A stretch of 55,158 nucleotides of DNA from Verrucomicrobiota bacterium (GTDB lineage: Bacteria; Verrucomicrobiota; Verrucomicrobiia; Opitutales; Opitutaceae): NCBI GenBank assembly GCA_018239675.1, contig JAFEGX010000017.1, positions 1 to 55,158 of the forward strand. The letters are read 5' to 3'. The notes beneath the pieces are model-generated. The model did not search any database. It had not been told where the DNA came from and saw only the letters and a program-made list of their open reading frames with translations. Below, piece by piece: positions 17,393-25,911 of this stretch. The stretch's first letter is position 1. The number at the start of each line of letters is the position of its first letter. A program made the translations under genes and the position numbers.

Positions 17393-18609
17393 GGGGCGAG
17401 CGCGACCCTTACCGGTGACGCGAGGCGCGCCGCGCAGTCCGCGACGTACTGCCGCCACGCCTGCTCGGTGGTGAATTCCCCGGCCTCGGACCAGCCGGCG
17501 CCGATGGCGTAGCGCAGCGGACGGCCGGGCGCGACGCGGGCGAGCACGAGGCGGTTCTTCGCGTCCTCGGCATAGCCGGCGAAGGCCCGGTCGGCGACGA
17601 CCACCGCGGTGCCGAGCGAGCCGTGGGTGCGCTGCTCGACCCACTGGGCGAGCGAGCCCTGGTCCGGCACCGGCGTGTAGCTCACTCTCGGATTCTGGCC
17701 CGGATCGGTCGCGAACTTGTGCAGGCCGATACCCACGGTCAGCTCCGCCGGCGCCGCGCCGGTGACGGTGAAGGTGCTCTCGACCACGTCAAGATTGTGG
17801 CCGGCATCGACGGTGAAGCGCTTGGTCTCGCTGACCTGGAAGCCGCCGCCGTCCCACGGCCCGTACGTCACCTCGAACACTGCCCGCACGGGGCCATTGG
17901 CCAGGATTTTCCACGTCCGGTAGTTGCCGCTGACGGCGAGGACCTTCCCATCCCAGATCCCCGTGCCGCCGCAGCCGCGCGACTGGCTGACGTTGTACAT
18001 GTCCATGCCCTCGGCGAGGTCGTGCTTGTGGTAGAAGTCGTGGCCCTTGTTGTACCAGCGGTCGACGATCGGATAGCTGACGCGCTTGCACCAGACATCG
18101 ACGCCGCTGGTCACGAGCACCTCCTTGTTGCTGCCGGGCGCGGCCGGGGCGGCGAGGCCGGGACCGTAGATGCGGTGGGCGATCTTGTCGTTCTCCCACG
18201 CCAGGTCGTCGAGCCGCTCGGGCACGTAGCGCACGAAGGCCCGCGGCGGAAACGGCGGCGTGATCCCGCTGACCCGCTCGATCGTGAAGGTGGCCGCGTG
18301 CTCCCCGGCCGCAAAGTCATGCTGGAACAGCAGCTCGCCGTAGGCCGCACCGGCGCCGGACGGATCCTTCGCGGTCGGCGCGACATTCGTCACCTGGTAC
18401 GGCAACGGGCGGCCGGCCGCGTCCTTCACGGCCAAGTGGTAGATCTGCGCGCCGGGCAGGGCGCGGGCGACCTCGGCCCACGGGACCGCGATGGTCTCCG
18501 CCGGGCGGGCGAGGTCGAGGGTCTGGGTGGCCGTGACCGTGAGGTGGTCGGCGGCGGTCGCGGCCGCGGTGGCGACCGCCAGCAGTGGAACAAGGCCTAG
18601 GAGTTTCAT
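17389..18609 (-). CDS. DUF4861 family protein, secreted
   Basis: A 406-residue protein with a signal peptide ending near AAATAADH. The stretches VSYPIVDRWYNKG, HKHDLAEGMDMYNV and GCGGTGIWDGK match what I know of DUF4861, a family seen in pectin and other polysaccharide loci whose biochemical role is not firmly known to me. The Cys-Gly-Gly-containing loop and several His/Asp residues could form a catalytic or metal site; that is a guess. It is translationally coupled (ATGA overlap) to the pectinesterase gene and lies 39 bp below kduD. A role in pectin breakdown is therefore likely, with a lyase-like or sugar-epimerising function possible. Confidence 0.75.
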   Translation of the reverse strand: MKLLGLVPLLAVATAAATAADHLTVTATQTLDLARPAETIAVPWAEVARALPGAQIYHLAVKDAAGRPLPYQVTNVAPTAKDPSGAGAAYGELLFQHDFAAGEHAATFTIERVSGITPPFPPRAFVRYVPERLDDLAWENDKIAHRIYGPGLAAPAAPGSNKEVLVTSGVDVWCKRVSYPIVDRWYNKGHDFYHKHDLAEGMDMYNVSQSRGCGGTGIWDGKVLAVSGNYRTWKILANGPVRAVFEVTYGPWDGGGFQVSETKRFTVDAGHNLDVVESTFTVTGAAPAELTVGIGLHKFATDPGQNPRVSYTPVPDQGSLAQWVEQRTHGSLGTAVVVADRAFAGYAEDAKNRLVLARVAPGRPLRYAIGAGWSEAGEFTTEQAWRQYVADCAARLASPVRVALAP

Positions 18610-18648
18610 GGGGCGGAGAAAGCGCGGCGGGGCGGAGCCGCGGCGAGG

Positions 18649-19416
18649 TTAGCGGGCGAGCCAGCCGCCGTCCACGGGCAAGACAACGCCATGGACGTAG
18701 GCCGAGGCCGGGGAAGCGAGAAAGACGACGGCGCCCTTGAGATCCGCGCCCTCGCCCCAGCGGCTGGCGGGGATGCGCTCGAGGATGGCCCGGTGGCGGT
18801 CCGGGTCGGCCCGGAGCGGCGCGGTGTTGTCGGTCGCCATGTAGCCCGGCGCGATGGCATTCACATTGATGCCGAGGGGCGCGAGCTCGTTGGCCATGGC
18901 GCGGGTGAGGCCGGCGAGCGCGCTCTTGGCCGCGGCGTAGGAGGCGACGCGCACGCCGCCCTGGAAGGAGAGCAGCGAGGCGGTGTGGATGATGCGGCCC
19001 GGGGCCCGGCGCGCGGCAAGGCCCGCGGCAAAAGCCTGGCTCAGGCGGAAGACGGCGCGCAGGTTGACATTGAGGACGTCGTCCCAGTCCGCCTCCGACA
19101 GCTCGAGGAACGGCGCGCGGCGGATGATGCCGGCATTGTTGACCAGGATGTCGGGCGGCCCGAGCTGTTCCTCGACGGCGCGCAGGATCCGGCCGGCGGC
19201 GTCGCGGGCGCCGACGTCCACGGGCACGAGGGCGGCGCGGCGGCCGAGGGCGGTGACGGCGCCGGCGGTGGCGCGCAGGTCGCCCCGGGCCACGAGCGCG
19301 ACATCGGCGCCGGCCTCGGCGAGCGCGACGGCCAGGTCGGCGCCGAGGCCCCGGGAGGCGCCGGTGACGATCGCGATGCGGCCCGACAGCTGGAAGGACT
19401 CAAGCACGCGACCCAT
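18649..19416 (-). CDS. kduD: 2-dehydro-3-deoxy-D-gluconate 5-dehydrogenase (KduD-like SDR)
   Basis: A 255-residue cytoplasmic SDR oxidoreductase. The nucleotide site is TGASRGLG near residue 18, NNAGI near 92, the catalytic serine in HTASLLS, and Tyr/Lys in SYAAAKSA. FELSxxDWxxVxxxNL-like spacing and the C-terminal VDGGW are as in KduD. It would reduce 2,5-diketo-3-deoxygluconate to 2-keto-3-deoxygluconate with NADH. The gene immediately upstream encodes KduI, which makes its substrate (9-bp gap). The SDR fold alone would not fix this function; the pairing does. Confidence 0.88.
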   Translation of the reverse strand: MGRVLESFQLSGRIAIVTGASRGLGADLAVALAEAGADVALVARGDLRATAGAVTALGRRAALVPVDVGARDAAGRILRAVEEQLGPPDILVNNAGIIRRAPFLELSEADWDDVLNVNLRAVFRLSQAFAAGLAARRAPGRIIHTASLLSFQGGVRVASYAAAKSALAGLTRAMANELAPLGINVNAIAPGYMATDNTAPLRADPDRHRAILERIPASRWGEGADLKGAVVFLASPASAYVHGVVLPVDGGWLAR

Positions 19417-19425
19417 GGCGGTGGC

Positions 19426-20256
19426 TCAGCGGAGGACCGAGATCGGCGCCGGGTCCATGTCGGCGAACTCCTGGTTCTCGCCGCCCATGCCCCAGACGAA
19501 GCTGTAGTGCGAGGTGCCCACGCCGCAGTGGATGGACCACGGCGGCGACAGCACGACCTCGCCGTCGCGGACCACCAGATGGCGGGTCTCGCCCGGATGC
19601 CCCATGAAGTGGAAGACCGCCTGCTCCGGCGGAAGGTTGAAGTAGAGGTAAGCCTCGGACCGGCGCAGGTGCGTGTGCGGCGGCATGGTGTTCCAGACGC
19701 TGCCGGGCTCCAGCCGGGTGACGCCCATGACGAGCTGGCAGGTGGGAAACGCGCCCGGGTGGATCAGCTTGTAGAGCGTGCGCTCGTTGGCGCCCTCGCG
19801 GGAGCCGAGGCGCGTGCCGGCCACGTCGCGGAACACGATGTGCCGCGTCGGATAAGCGGCATGGGCCGGGTAGCTGAGGAGATAGAAGCGGGCGGGCTTT
19901 GCGGCGTCGCGCGAGCCGAAGACCACCTCACGCGCACCCCGGCCGACGTAGAGCGCGTCGAGGGTGTCGAGCCGGTGCTCGGTGCCGTCGACCCGTACCA
20001 CGCCGGGGCCGCCGAGGTTGAGGATTCCGGCCTCGCGCCGCTCGAAGAAACACGCGGCCCGCAGGGCGTCCGGATTGGGCAGCGGCAGGTCGCCGGCGAC
20101 CGGACACACCCCGCCCACGACGGTGCGATCGGTCTCCCACCAGTGCAGGCTGATCTCGCCCGGCTCGAACAGGCCGGAGAGGAGGAACTCGTGGCGGAGC
20201 TCCTCGGGCGAGAAACTGCTGGCGAGGCGCGACAGGGCGCGATCGTGGGTTTTCAT
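19426..20256 (-). CDS. kduI: 4-deoxy-L-threo-5-hexosulose-uronate ketol-isomerase
   Basis: A 276-residue cupin enzyme, the normal KduI length. It converts 5-keto-4-deoxyuronate, released from unsaturated oligogalacturonides, to 2,5-diketo-3-deoxygluconate. The conserved segment WNTMPPHTHLRRSEAYLYF (near residue 195) carries the metal-binding His-x-His and glutamate, and HCGVGTSHYSFVWGMGGEN lies near the C-terminus. The ATG at 20256 (MKTHDRALSR) is chosen; an upstream in-frame start adds 21 proline-rich residues. It is the first gene of the operon after the hairpin that follows the TonB receptor gene. Confidence 0.95.
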   Translation of the reverse strand: MKTHDRALSRLASSFSPEELRHEFLLSGLFEPGEISLHWWETDRTVVGGVCPVAGDLPLPNPDALRAACFFERREAGILNLGGPGVVRVDGTEHRLDTLDALYVGRGAREVVFGSRDAAKPARFYLLSYPAHAAYPTRHIVFRDVAGTRLGSREGANERTLYKLIHPGAFPTCQLVMGVTRLEPGSVWNTMPPHTHLRRSEAYLYFNLPPEQAVFHFMGHPGETRHLVVRDGEVVLSPPWSIHCGVGTSHYSFVWGMGGENQEFADMDPAPISVLR

Positions 20257-20317
20257 GGGAGGACGGTCCGGCCCGGAGGCCGAGGGGGGTAGTAAAGGAA
20301 CGCCGGAGGGCGGTGGC

Positions 20318-20352
20318 AAACCGTCCGGGACGGGATTCGCCCCGGACGGTTT
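20318..20352 (-). terminator. Hairpin after the TonB-dependent receptor gene
   Basis: AAACCGTCCGGG (20318-20329) and CCCGGACGGTTT (20341-20352) form a perfect 12-bp stem with an 11-nt loop, 20 bp past the receptor stop. The following bases give only a short T tract (TTTGCC), so termination would be partial. A processing or attenuation hairpin that makes the receptor transcript more abundant than the enzyme operon fits the layout. Confidence 0.6.
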
Positions 20353-20371
20353 GAACAGCCGCCCGGCCGGA

Positions 20372-23300
20372 TCAGAACGTGCCGCGCACGCCGACGGTCA
20401 GGTGGGGCTCGCCGAACTCGAAGTACCGCAGCGGAAGGACCACGTTGCTGTTTTGCGGCAGGTACCCGCGGAGGAACTCCTTGCGCGGCGTGTTGAGCAC
20501 GTTGCGGATGAGGAAGTACGCCGAGACCTGCTTGCTGAAGGAATACTCCAGCTTGATGTCCGTCGTGGTCTTCTCGTCCTTGTAGAGCGCCAGGCGCGTG
20601 TCGAGGGCCGGATTCGACGTGTTCGCCGTGCCGGTCACGTAGTTGGTGTTCACGAAGCCGCCGTAGAGGCTCTCGTCCACCCAGTTGGTCGTGATGGTGG
20701 CGTTGAAGTCGCGATAGCGGTAGCCGAGGATGACGTTCGCCGTCTTCGGCGAGACCGCCCGGCGCTGAGAATAGAGCGTGTCGATCTTGCGGTACGGGTC
20801 GGAGTCAAAGGCCGCGATGTCGGTGTACGTGTAGTTGGCCTGGACGCTCAGGCCGTTGAGCAGGCCCGGGAGGAACGTCAGGTTCTGCGCATACGAGAAC
20901 TCGAAGCCCTGCAGGCGGGACCGCGGTCCGTTCTCGCGGATCGAGCCGCTGGTGTTGCCGAAGTCCGCCGGGTTGAAGCCGTAGTCCGTGAGGATCTGGG
21001 TCCGCTCGGCGGCCGTCATGGTCCGGGTGATGATGAAGTTCTTCACGTCCTTCCGGTAGAGGCTCAGCGTGATCACGCCGGAGTTCTTCAGGTAGTAGTC
21101 GATGGAGAAGTCGTAGTTGTTCGTGAAGTAGGGCTTCAGGTTGGCGGCCGGGGCCGCGATGGTGCCGTCGGTGCCACTGGAGGTGGACGAGATGGCGAAG
21201 GACGGGAGCATCTCGCCGTAGTCCGGCATGCCGACGGTGCGGCTGGCGCTCGTGCGGACCACGATGTTGCGCCGCGGGGTGTAGCGGAGGGTGGCGGACG
21301 GGTACCACGCGTCAAAGTCCACGTTGGCCGTCGTGCGCTTGGCGCGGGCCGGCGAACCGGTCTGCGCGTTGGCATCGATGGTCCGCTTCTCCCAGCGGGC
21401 GCCGCCGACGAGCAGCAGGTCCGGCGTGAGGTTGATGTCAAAGCGGCCGTAGAACGCCTTGTTGCGCTCGTAGATCTCGCGGATGTCGAGCGCGCTCAGG
21501 AGCGTCAGGTTGTTCGTGTAGGCGGACCACACCTTGTACGGGTCGATGGACTGGATCGAGCCGAAGCCGAGGGCAACGTCCTTGGTGTAGAGCGGGTCGG
21601 CGAGGGCCGCGAGGCCGGAGCCGGTCAGCGCCGGGATGTTGCCGCGGTAGTCGGGACGGTCGATGTGGCGGTGGGTCTTGTCGTCCTCGACGCCGGTGGC
21701 GAAGGTCACGGACTTCCCGAACAGGTCGAGCGGGATGCTGTAGTCGACGCGGACGCCGTCCTTGTTGTCCTTGGCGGTCCACGGCCGCGACTGGAAGTTC
21801 GTGCCGGTGGTGTTGCTCAGGGTGTAGTTTGCCAGGTTGCGCACGAAGTCGAGCGGCACGGCGGCCGCGCCCTGCGCGAGCGTGATCGTCGGCAGGGTGC
21901 CGAGGTTGTTCGGGTTCGTCAGCGTGAAGGAGCTGAAGGTCGAGGCGCCCGAGGCCATCACCGCCACCGAGGAGATGAAGCCCTTCTGGGTGTCCCGGTA
22001 CTGGCTGTCCGCCAGCGACCAGTACGGCGTCACGCTGAGCGTGGCCTTGTTGTCGAACTCGTGGCTGAACGTGCTGTTGAAGTGGTAGGTCGTGCCGTAT
22101 TTCTCGCGGTACAGCGTGCCATTCTGGATCTGGGCGCCCGAGCCGGAGGTGTAGGCGTTGCCGTTCACGGTCGCGGACGTGCCGAGGACGAACTGCGGGC
22201 CGCGCTGCGTGAAGTTGAGGTCGTACCAGTTCCACTGGCCCGTGATCATGAACTTGGTCCGGTCGCTGATCTTGAAGTCCAGCTTGGTGGCGAACGCCTC
22301 GCGGTGCGTGAGCTTCTGCTCGCTGCGGATGTTGTACTGCTGGAGGCGCGGGGCGGTCATCACGGTCGGCGCCGTCGTGCCCGTGTTCCAGGTGAATTCC
22401 GTGCGCGGCGAGTCGTCGTACTTCTCGGACAGGCGGTAGTTGACGTTGATGCCGACCTTCTCGGTGAGCTTGCGGGAGTAGTTCATCTCGAGGCTGGGCC
22501 GGATCGTGAACTCCTTCTCGTGCCCCCACAGGCCACCCTGCTTGCTGAAGTGGACGTTGCTGCTCGGGGCGGAGAACGAGAGGTTGTAGGTGAACTGCTG
22601 CAGCTCCTGGTTGTCGAAGGCGCTCTTCGTCACGAAATTCACGAAGCCGCCGGTCGAGCCGGCCGGGATGTCCGGCGTGACGGACTTGTACAGCTCGGTG
22701 GTCGCGACGTTGTTCATCGCGATCTGCTCGAACTCGAAGCGCCGGGTGTCGTCCGTGGACGAGCCGCCGGCCATCGGGGTGCCGTCGACGGCCACGATCG
22801 TGAAGGCGGTGCTGAGGCCGCGGAGGGAGACGCCGCGGGCGTCGTTGACGTTGTAGTCGATGGTGACGCCGGGCATGAACTTCAGGTATTCGCCGATGTT
22901 GCCCTCGCTCACCTCGCCGAACTGGTCGGAGGCGGCGACCATCTTGGACTGGATGGAGATCTTCTGCAGCGCGACGGCCTGCGACATGCCCTCGCGGACG
23001 CCCGTGACCTTGAACGCCCCGAGGCGCATCACGTCGGACGAGAGCTTGACGATGACCGGGGCGTTGTCGGTGCCGACCGTGACGGCCACCGTGCCGGATT
23101 CGAGGCCGGGATAGGTGACCACCAGTGTGTGCGCGCCGGCCGGGATGCCGCCGAGCTCGAACGCGCCGTCGCGCGTGGTCGAGGCGTGGAGGGTGGTGCC
23201 CTCGATGGACACGTCGGCGCCCTCGAGGAACCGGCCGGTGCCGGCGTCGGACACGGTGCCGACCAGCGAGCCGGTCGCGGCGGCGGGAGCCTGGGCGCGG

Positions 23301-23437
23301 GCCATCGGCGCGAGCATCAGCCCGGACGCCGCCAGGCCGGCCAGCAACGAGAACACATTCAAACCGCGACGGAAACCGTCACGGGGCACGGACAGACGAC
23401 GCAGCGCGTCGAACCACGCGGAGTGGTAGGCCTTCAT
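20372..23437 (-). CDS. TonB-dependent receptor with carboxypeptidase-regulatory-like N-domain
   Basis: A 1021-residue outer-membrane importer. A long signal region ends near APMARAQA (residue 50). Residues about 55-135 form a CarboxypepD_reg-like beta-sandwich (GSLVGTVSDAGTGRFLEGA). The plug follows, with VTGVREGMSQAVALQK, an EYLKFMPGV segment and RGLSTAFTIVAVDGTP. The barrel runs to the end, closing with a terminal phenylalanine (TVGVRGTF). It resembles SusC-like and Verrucomicrobia-type receptors, but no SusD lipoprotein is encoded beside it. It probably imports pectic oligomers for the enzymes downstream. It shares a divergent promoter region with the IclR-type gene. Confidence 0.92.
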   Translation of the reverse strand: MKAYHSAWFDALRRLSVPRDGFRRGLNVFSLLAGLAASGLMLAPMARAQAPAAATGSLVGTVSDAGTGRFLEGADVSIEGTTLHASTTRDGAFELGGIPAGAHTLVVTYPGLESGTVAVTVGTDNAPVIVKLSSDVMRLGAFKVTGVREGMSQAVALQKISIQSKMVAASDQFGEVSEGNIGEYLKFMPGVTIDYNVNDARGVSLRGLSTAFTIVAVDGTPMAGGSSTDDTRRFEFEQIAMNNVATTELYKSVTPDIPAGSTGGFVNFVTKSAFDNQELQQFTYNLSFSAPSSNVHFSKQGGLWGHEKEFTIRPSLEMNYSRKLTEKVGINVNYRLSEKYDDSPRTEFTWNTGTTAPTVMTAPRLQQYNIRSEQKLTHREAFATKLDFKISDRTKFMITGQWNWYDLNFTQRGPQFVLGTSATVNGNAYTSGSGAQIQNGTLYREKYGTTYHFNSTFSHEFDNKATLSVTPYWSLADSQYRDTQKGFISSVAVMASGASTFSSFTLTNPNNLGTLPTITLAQGAAAVPLDFVRNLANYTLSNTTGTNFQSRPWTAKDNKDGVRVDYSIPLDLFGKSVTFATGVEDDKTHRHIDRPDYRGNIPALTGSGLAALADPLYTKDVALGFGSIQSIDPYKVWSAYTNNLTLLSALDIREIYERNKAFYGRFDINLTPDLLLVGGARWEKRTIDANAQTGSPARAKRTTANVDFDAWYPSATLRYTPRRNIVVRTSASRTVGMPDYGEMLPSFAISSTSSGTDGTIAAPAANLKPYFTNNYDFSIDYYLKNSGVITLSLYRKDVKNFIITRTMTAAERTQILTDYGFNPADFGNTSGSIRENGPRSRLQGFEFSYAQNLTFLPGLLNGLSVQANYTYTDIAAFDSDPYRKIDTLYSQRRAVSPKTANVILGYRYRDFNATITTNWVDESLYGGFVNTNYVTGTANTSNPALDTRLALYKDEKTTTDIKLEYSFSKQVSAYFLIRNVLNTPRKEFLRGYLPQNSNVVLPLRYFEFGEPHLTVGVRGTF

Positions 23438-23505
23438 AGCAGGTGGGGTGGGTGGGGTTAGGGTCGAATCCGGCCTTCCCGCTGGGGCGGAAACGCCGGG
23501 ATTGG

Positions 23506-23557
23506 TTAGTGAGAATTATTTCACTAATGAACTTGTCTTCCATATTTGAACATGTTC
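23506..23557. promoter_or_regulatory. Divergent operator region between the receptor and IclR genes
   Basis: Two palindromes stand out in an AT-rich patch. The first has perfect 7-bp arms TTAGTGA (23506-23512) and TCACTAA (23521-23527) around 8 bp. The second is GAACATGTTC (23548-23557). On the - strand, TTGCCA followed after 17 bp by AATATG brackets the second palindrome, as a promoter for the receptor gene would. IclR proteins bind such palindromes. That the neighbouring regulator binds here is inference. Confidence 0.55.
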
Positions 23558-23640
23558 GGCTGATGGCAACAAAAATTTTCGGAGTGCGAAGCTCCCCGCG
23601 CTCCGCGAGTTTTCGGCGAAACCTCCGTCCCCACGTCCTC

Positions 23641-24459
23641 GTGCCCCCCTCCGCCGCCCGCTCCGCGCCCGCCGCCAACGAGCGCTATGTCATCCCCAAC
23701 CTGCGCAACGCCTGCCGGATCCTGAAGGCGCTCGGGCGCGCGCCCAACGGCATCAAGGCCGCCGACCTGGCCCGCGACCTGAAGATCCCGGTCACCACGA
23801 CGCTGCGGATCATGTCGACGCTCTCGCTGGAGGGCCTGGCCCGCAAGGTCGAGGGCCGCTTCGAGCTCGGACCCGTCCTGATCCAGCTCGGCAACGCCGC
23901 CCTGGCCGGCACCGAGATCCGCGAGCTGGCGCTGCCGCTGCTCCAGCAGCTGACCGCCGCCACCGACGAGACGTCGCACCTGGCCATCCCCTGCGACGAC
24001 CGCGCGCTGATCGTCGCGGTGCAGGACAGCCCCCACCCGCTCCGCGCCGCCTCCCGCCCGGGCTTCCTCGCCGACCTGCACTGTTCCTCCACCGGCAAGA
24101 TCTTCATCGCGTATCTCCACCGCGCTCGGCTCGGCGAGATCTTCGCGGCCAATCCGCCGACGGCCCGGACCGCCCAGACGCAGGTCACGCTCGCCGACAT
24201 CAAGCGCGAGGCCGAGGTCACCCGGAAACGCGGCTTCAGCCTCGACAACGAGGAATTTCACCCGGGCGTGCGCTGTCTCGCCGTGCCCGTCTTCGGCTCC
24301 GACGGCACCGTCGTCGCCGCCATCGGCATCACCGCCGCCACCGTGCGGTTCACCAAGGAGCGCATTCCCGAGATGGCCGGCAAGGTCCGCGCCGTCGCCG
24401 GTGAGCTCTCGCGGCTCATGGGCTACACCGACGGCGCCCCGCTGCGCCAGGCCGGCTAG
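23641..24459 (+). CDS. IclR family transcriptional regulator
   Basis: With the GTG at 23641 the protein has 272 residues, normal for IclR. An N-terminal winged helix (ACRILKALGRAPNGIKAADLARDL, HTH near residues 25-75) is followed by the effector domain with SHLAIPCDDRALIVA, GFLADLHCSSTGKIF and RGFSLDNEEFHPGVRCLAVPVF, the family's signature region. ATG codons at 23527 and 23563 are in frame but would overlap the palindromes and add arginine-rich sequence of no recognisable fold. It is divergent from the TonB receptor gene, so it probably controls the pectin operon, as KdgR does in enterobacteria. A LarA-like gene follows after 11 bp. Confidence 0.85.
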   Translation: MPPSAARSAPAANERYVIPNLRNACRILKALGRAPNGIKAADLARDLKIPVTTTLRIMSTLSLEGLARKVEGRFELGPVLIQLGNAALAGTEIRELALPLLQQLTAATDETSHLAIPCDDRALIVAVQDSPHPLRAASRPGFLADLHCSSTGKIFIAYLHRARLGEIFAANPPTARTAQTQVTLADIKREAEVTRKRGFSLDNEEFHPGVRCLAVPVFGSDGTVVAAIGITAATVRFTKERIPEMAGKVRAVAGELSRLMGYTDGAPLRQAG

Positions 24460-24470
24460 CCGGTCCCATC

Positions 24471-25760
24471 GTGCCCGCCGTCCACCAGGCCCTCGCCCCC
24501 GCCGGCGGCGCGCTCACGGCCGACCAGGCCGCGGCCGTCATCGCCCGGGCCGCGCCGGCCGACGAGTTCCGCGGGCAGCGCGTCATCCTGATCATCCCCG
24601 ACGGCACCCGCACCGCGCCGGTCGGCCTGATGTTCAAGGCGCTGCACGCCCAGCTCGCGCCGGTGGCGAGGAAATTCGACGTGATGATCGCGCTCGGGAC
24701 GCATCCGCCCATGTCCGAGGACGCGATCAACGAGCGCGTCGAAATCACCGCCGCCGAGCGCGCCGGCAAGTACCGCGGGGTCGAGTTCATCAACCACCAG
24801 TGGGACAATCCCGCGGCGCTGCGGGACCTCGGCACGATTCCCGCCGAGGAGATCCGGGCGCTGTCCGGCGGGTTGTTCGCCATGGACGTGCCGGTGCACA
24901 TCAACCGCCGGCTGTTCGACTACGACCGCATCCTGATCTGCGGCCCCGTGTTCCCGCACGAGGTCGTCGGCTTCTCCGGCGGCAACAAGTACCTGTTTCC
25001 CGGCGTCGCCGGTCCCGGCATCCTGAATTTCTTCCACTGGCTCGGGGCCGTGGTCACGAACCCGATGATCATCGGGAACAAGTGGACGCCCGTGCGCAAG
25101 GTGGTCGACCGCGCCGGGGCGATGGTGACGGTGCCGAAGCTCTGCTTCTGCCTCGTGGTGGGCGACGGCGGCAGCTTCGCGGGACTGTTCGCGGGCACGC
25201 CCGAGGCGGCGTGGGACGCCGCCAGTGAACTGTCGAAGCAGCTCCACATCACCTACAAGGACCGGCCGTTCCACACCGTGCTGTCGTGCGCGCCCAAGAT
25301 GTACGACGAGCTCTGGGTGGCGGGTAAGTGCATGTACAAGCTCGAGCCGGTCGTCGCCGACGGCGGCGAGCTCATCATCTACGCGCCGCACCTCCACGAG
25401 ATCTCCGTCACGCATGGCGAGCACATCCGGCGGATCGGCTACCACTGCCGGGACTATTTCGTGAAGCAGTGGGACCGCTTCAAGGACGAGCCCTGGGGCA
25501 CGCTCGCCCACTCCACCCACGTCCACGGCATCGGCACCTACGACGAGAAGACGGGGATCGAGACGCCACGGGTAAGGGTCACCCTCGCCACCGGCCTCAG
25601 CGAGGCGCAGTGCCGCGAGATCAACCTCGGCTACCGCGACTGGCGCACAATCCAACCCGAGGCCTACGCAAATCGCGAGCCCGAGGGCGTGCTGTACGTC
25701 CCGAAAGCCGGCGAGCGCCTGTATCACCTGCGGCACAAGCCGGCCTGGGCCGGGGGATGA
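24471..25760 (+). CDS. LarA-like lactate racemase-domain protein (DUF2088)
   Basis: A 429-residue cytoplasmic protein starting with GTG. It carries the LarA fold signatures: PDGTRTAPV near residue 43, ALGTHPPMSEDA near 73, and PHEVVGFSGGNKYLFPGVAG near 160, matching the SGGxK-PG lysine region that holds the nickel-pincer cofactor in lactate racemase. LarA homologues are known to act on various 2-hydroxy acids including sugar acids. No larB, larC or larE for cofactor synthesis lies in the window. Co-transcription with an IclR regulator facing the pectin receptor suggests it epimerises an aldonate or uronate-derived acid at C2. That substrate is inference. Confidence 0.8.
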   Translation: MPAVHQALAPAGGALTADQAAAVIARAAPADEFRGQRVILIIPDGTRTAPVGLMFKALHAQLAPVARKFDVMIALGTHPPMSEDAINERVEITAAERAGKYRGVEFINHQWDNPAALRDLGTIPAEEIRALSGGLFAMDVPVHINRRLFDYDRILICGPVFPHEVVGFSGGNKYLFPGVAGPGILNFFHWLGAVVTNPMIIGNKWTPVRKVVDRAGAMVTVPKLCFCLVVGDGGSFAGLFAGTPEAAWDAASELSKQLHITYKDRPFHTVLSCAPKMYDELWVAGKCMYKLEPVVADGGELIIYAPHLHEISVTHGEHIRRIGYHCRDYFVKQWDRFKDEPWGTLAHSTHVHGIGTYDEKTGIETPRVRVTLATGLSEAQCREINLGYRDWRTIQPEAYANREPEGVLYVPKAGERLYHLRHKPAWAGG

Positions 25761-25773
25761 GAGGGCGAGGCCC

Positions 25774-25905
25774 GGTTGAAGGTCCTCGGTTGAAGGTTGA
25801 AAGCCGGCCTGGGCGGCACGCGCCCGACCTCGTGATCGTGGAAAATCACCGTCCGGCGCTCAGCTGAGCTACCTTCAACTTTCAACCGCGCCCTTTCAAC
25901 CGGGC
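25774..25905. repeat. Heptamer-repeat hairpin element C
   Basis: The left arm has GGTTGAA at 25774, 25788 and 25795 with a deviating unit GGTCCTC at 25781. The right arm has units at 25871, 25878, 25885, 25892 and 25899 reading ACCTTCA, ACTTTCA and so on, with its deviating unit ACCGCGC at the matching rank. The arms pair over about 33 bp around a 70-nt centre. It lies between the converging LarA-like and phosphoribosyltransferase genes. Confidence 0.88.
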
Positions 25906-25911
25906 CGGCGA

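Noticed and set aside
19964..23461. 1165-aa + strand frame opposite the TonB receptor
   Set aside because: Composition is dominated by Val, Arg, Gly and Asp without domain motifs, while the - strand encodes a complete receptor.
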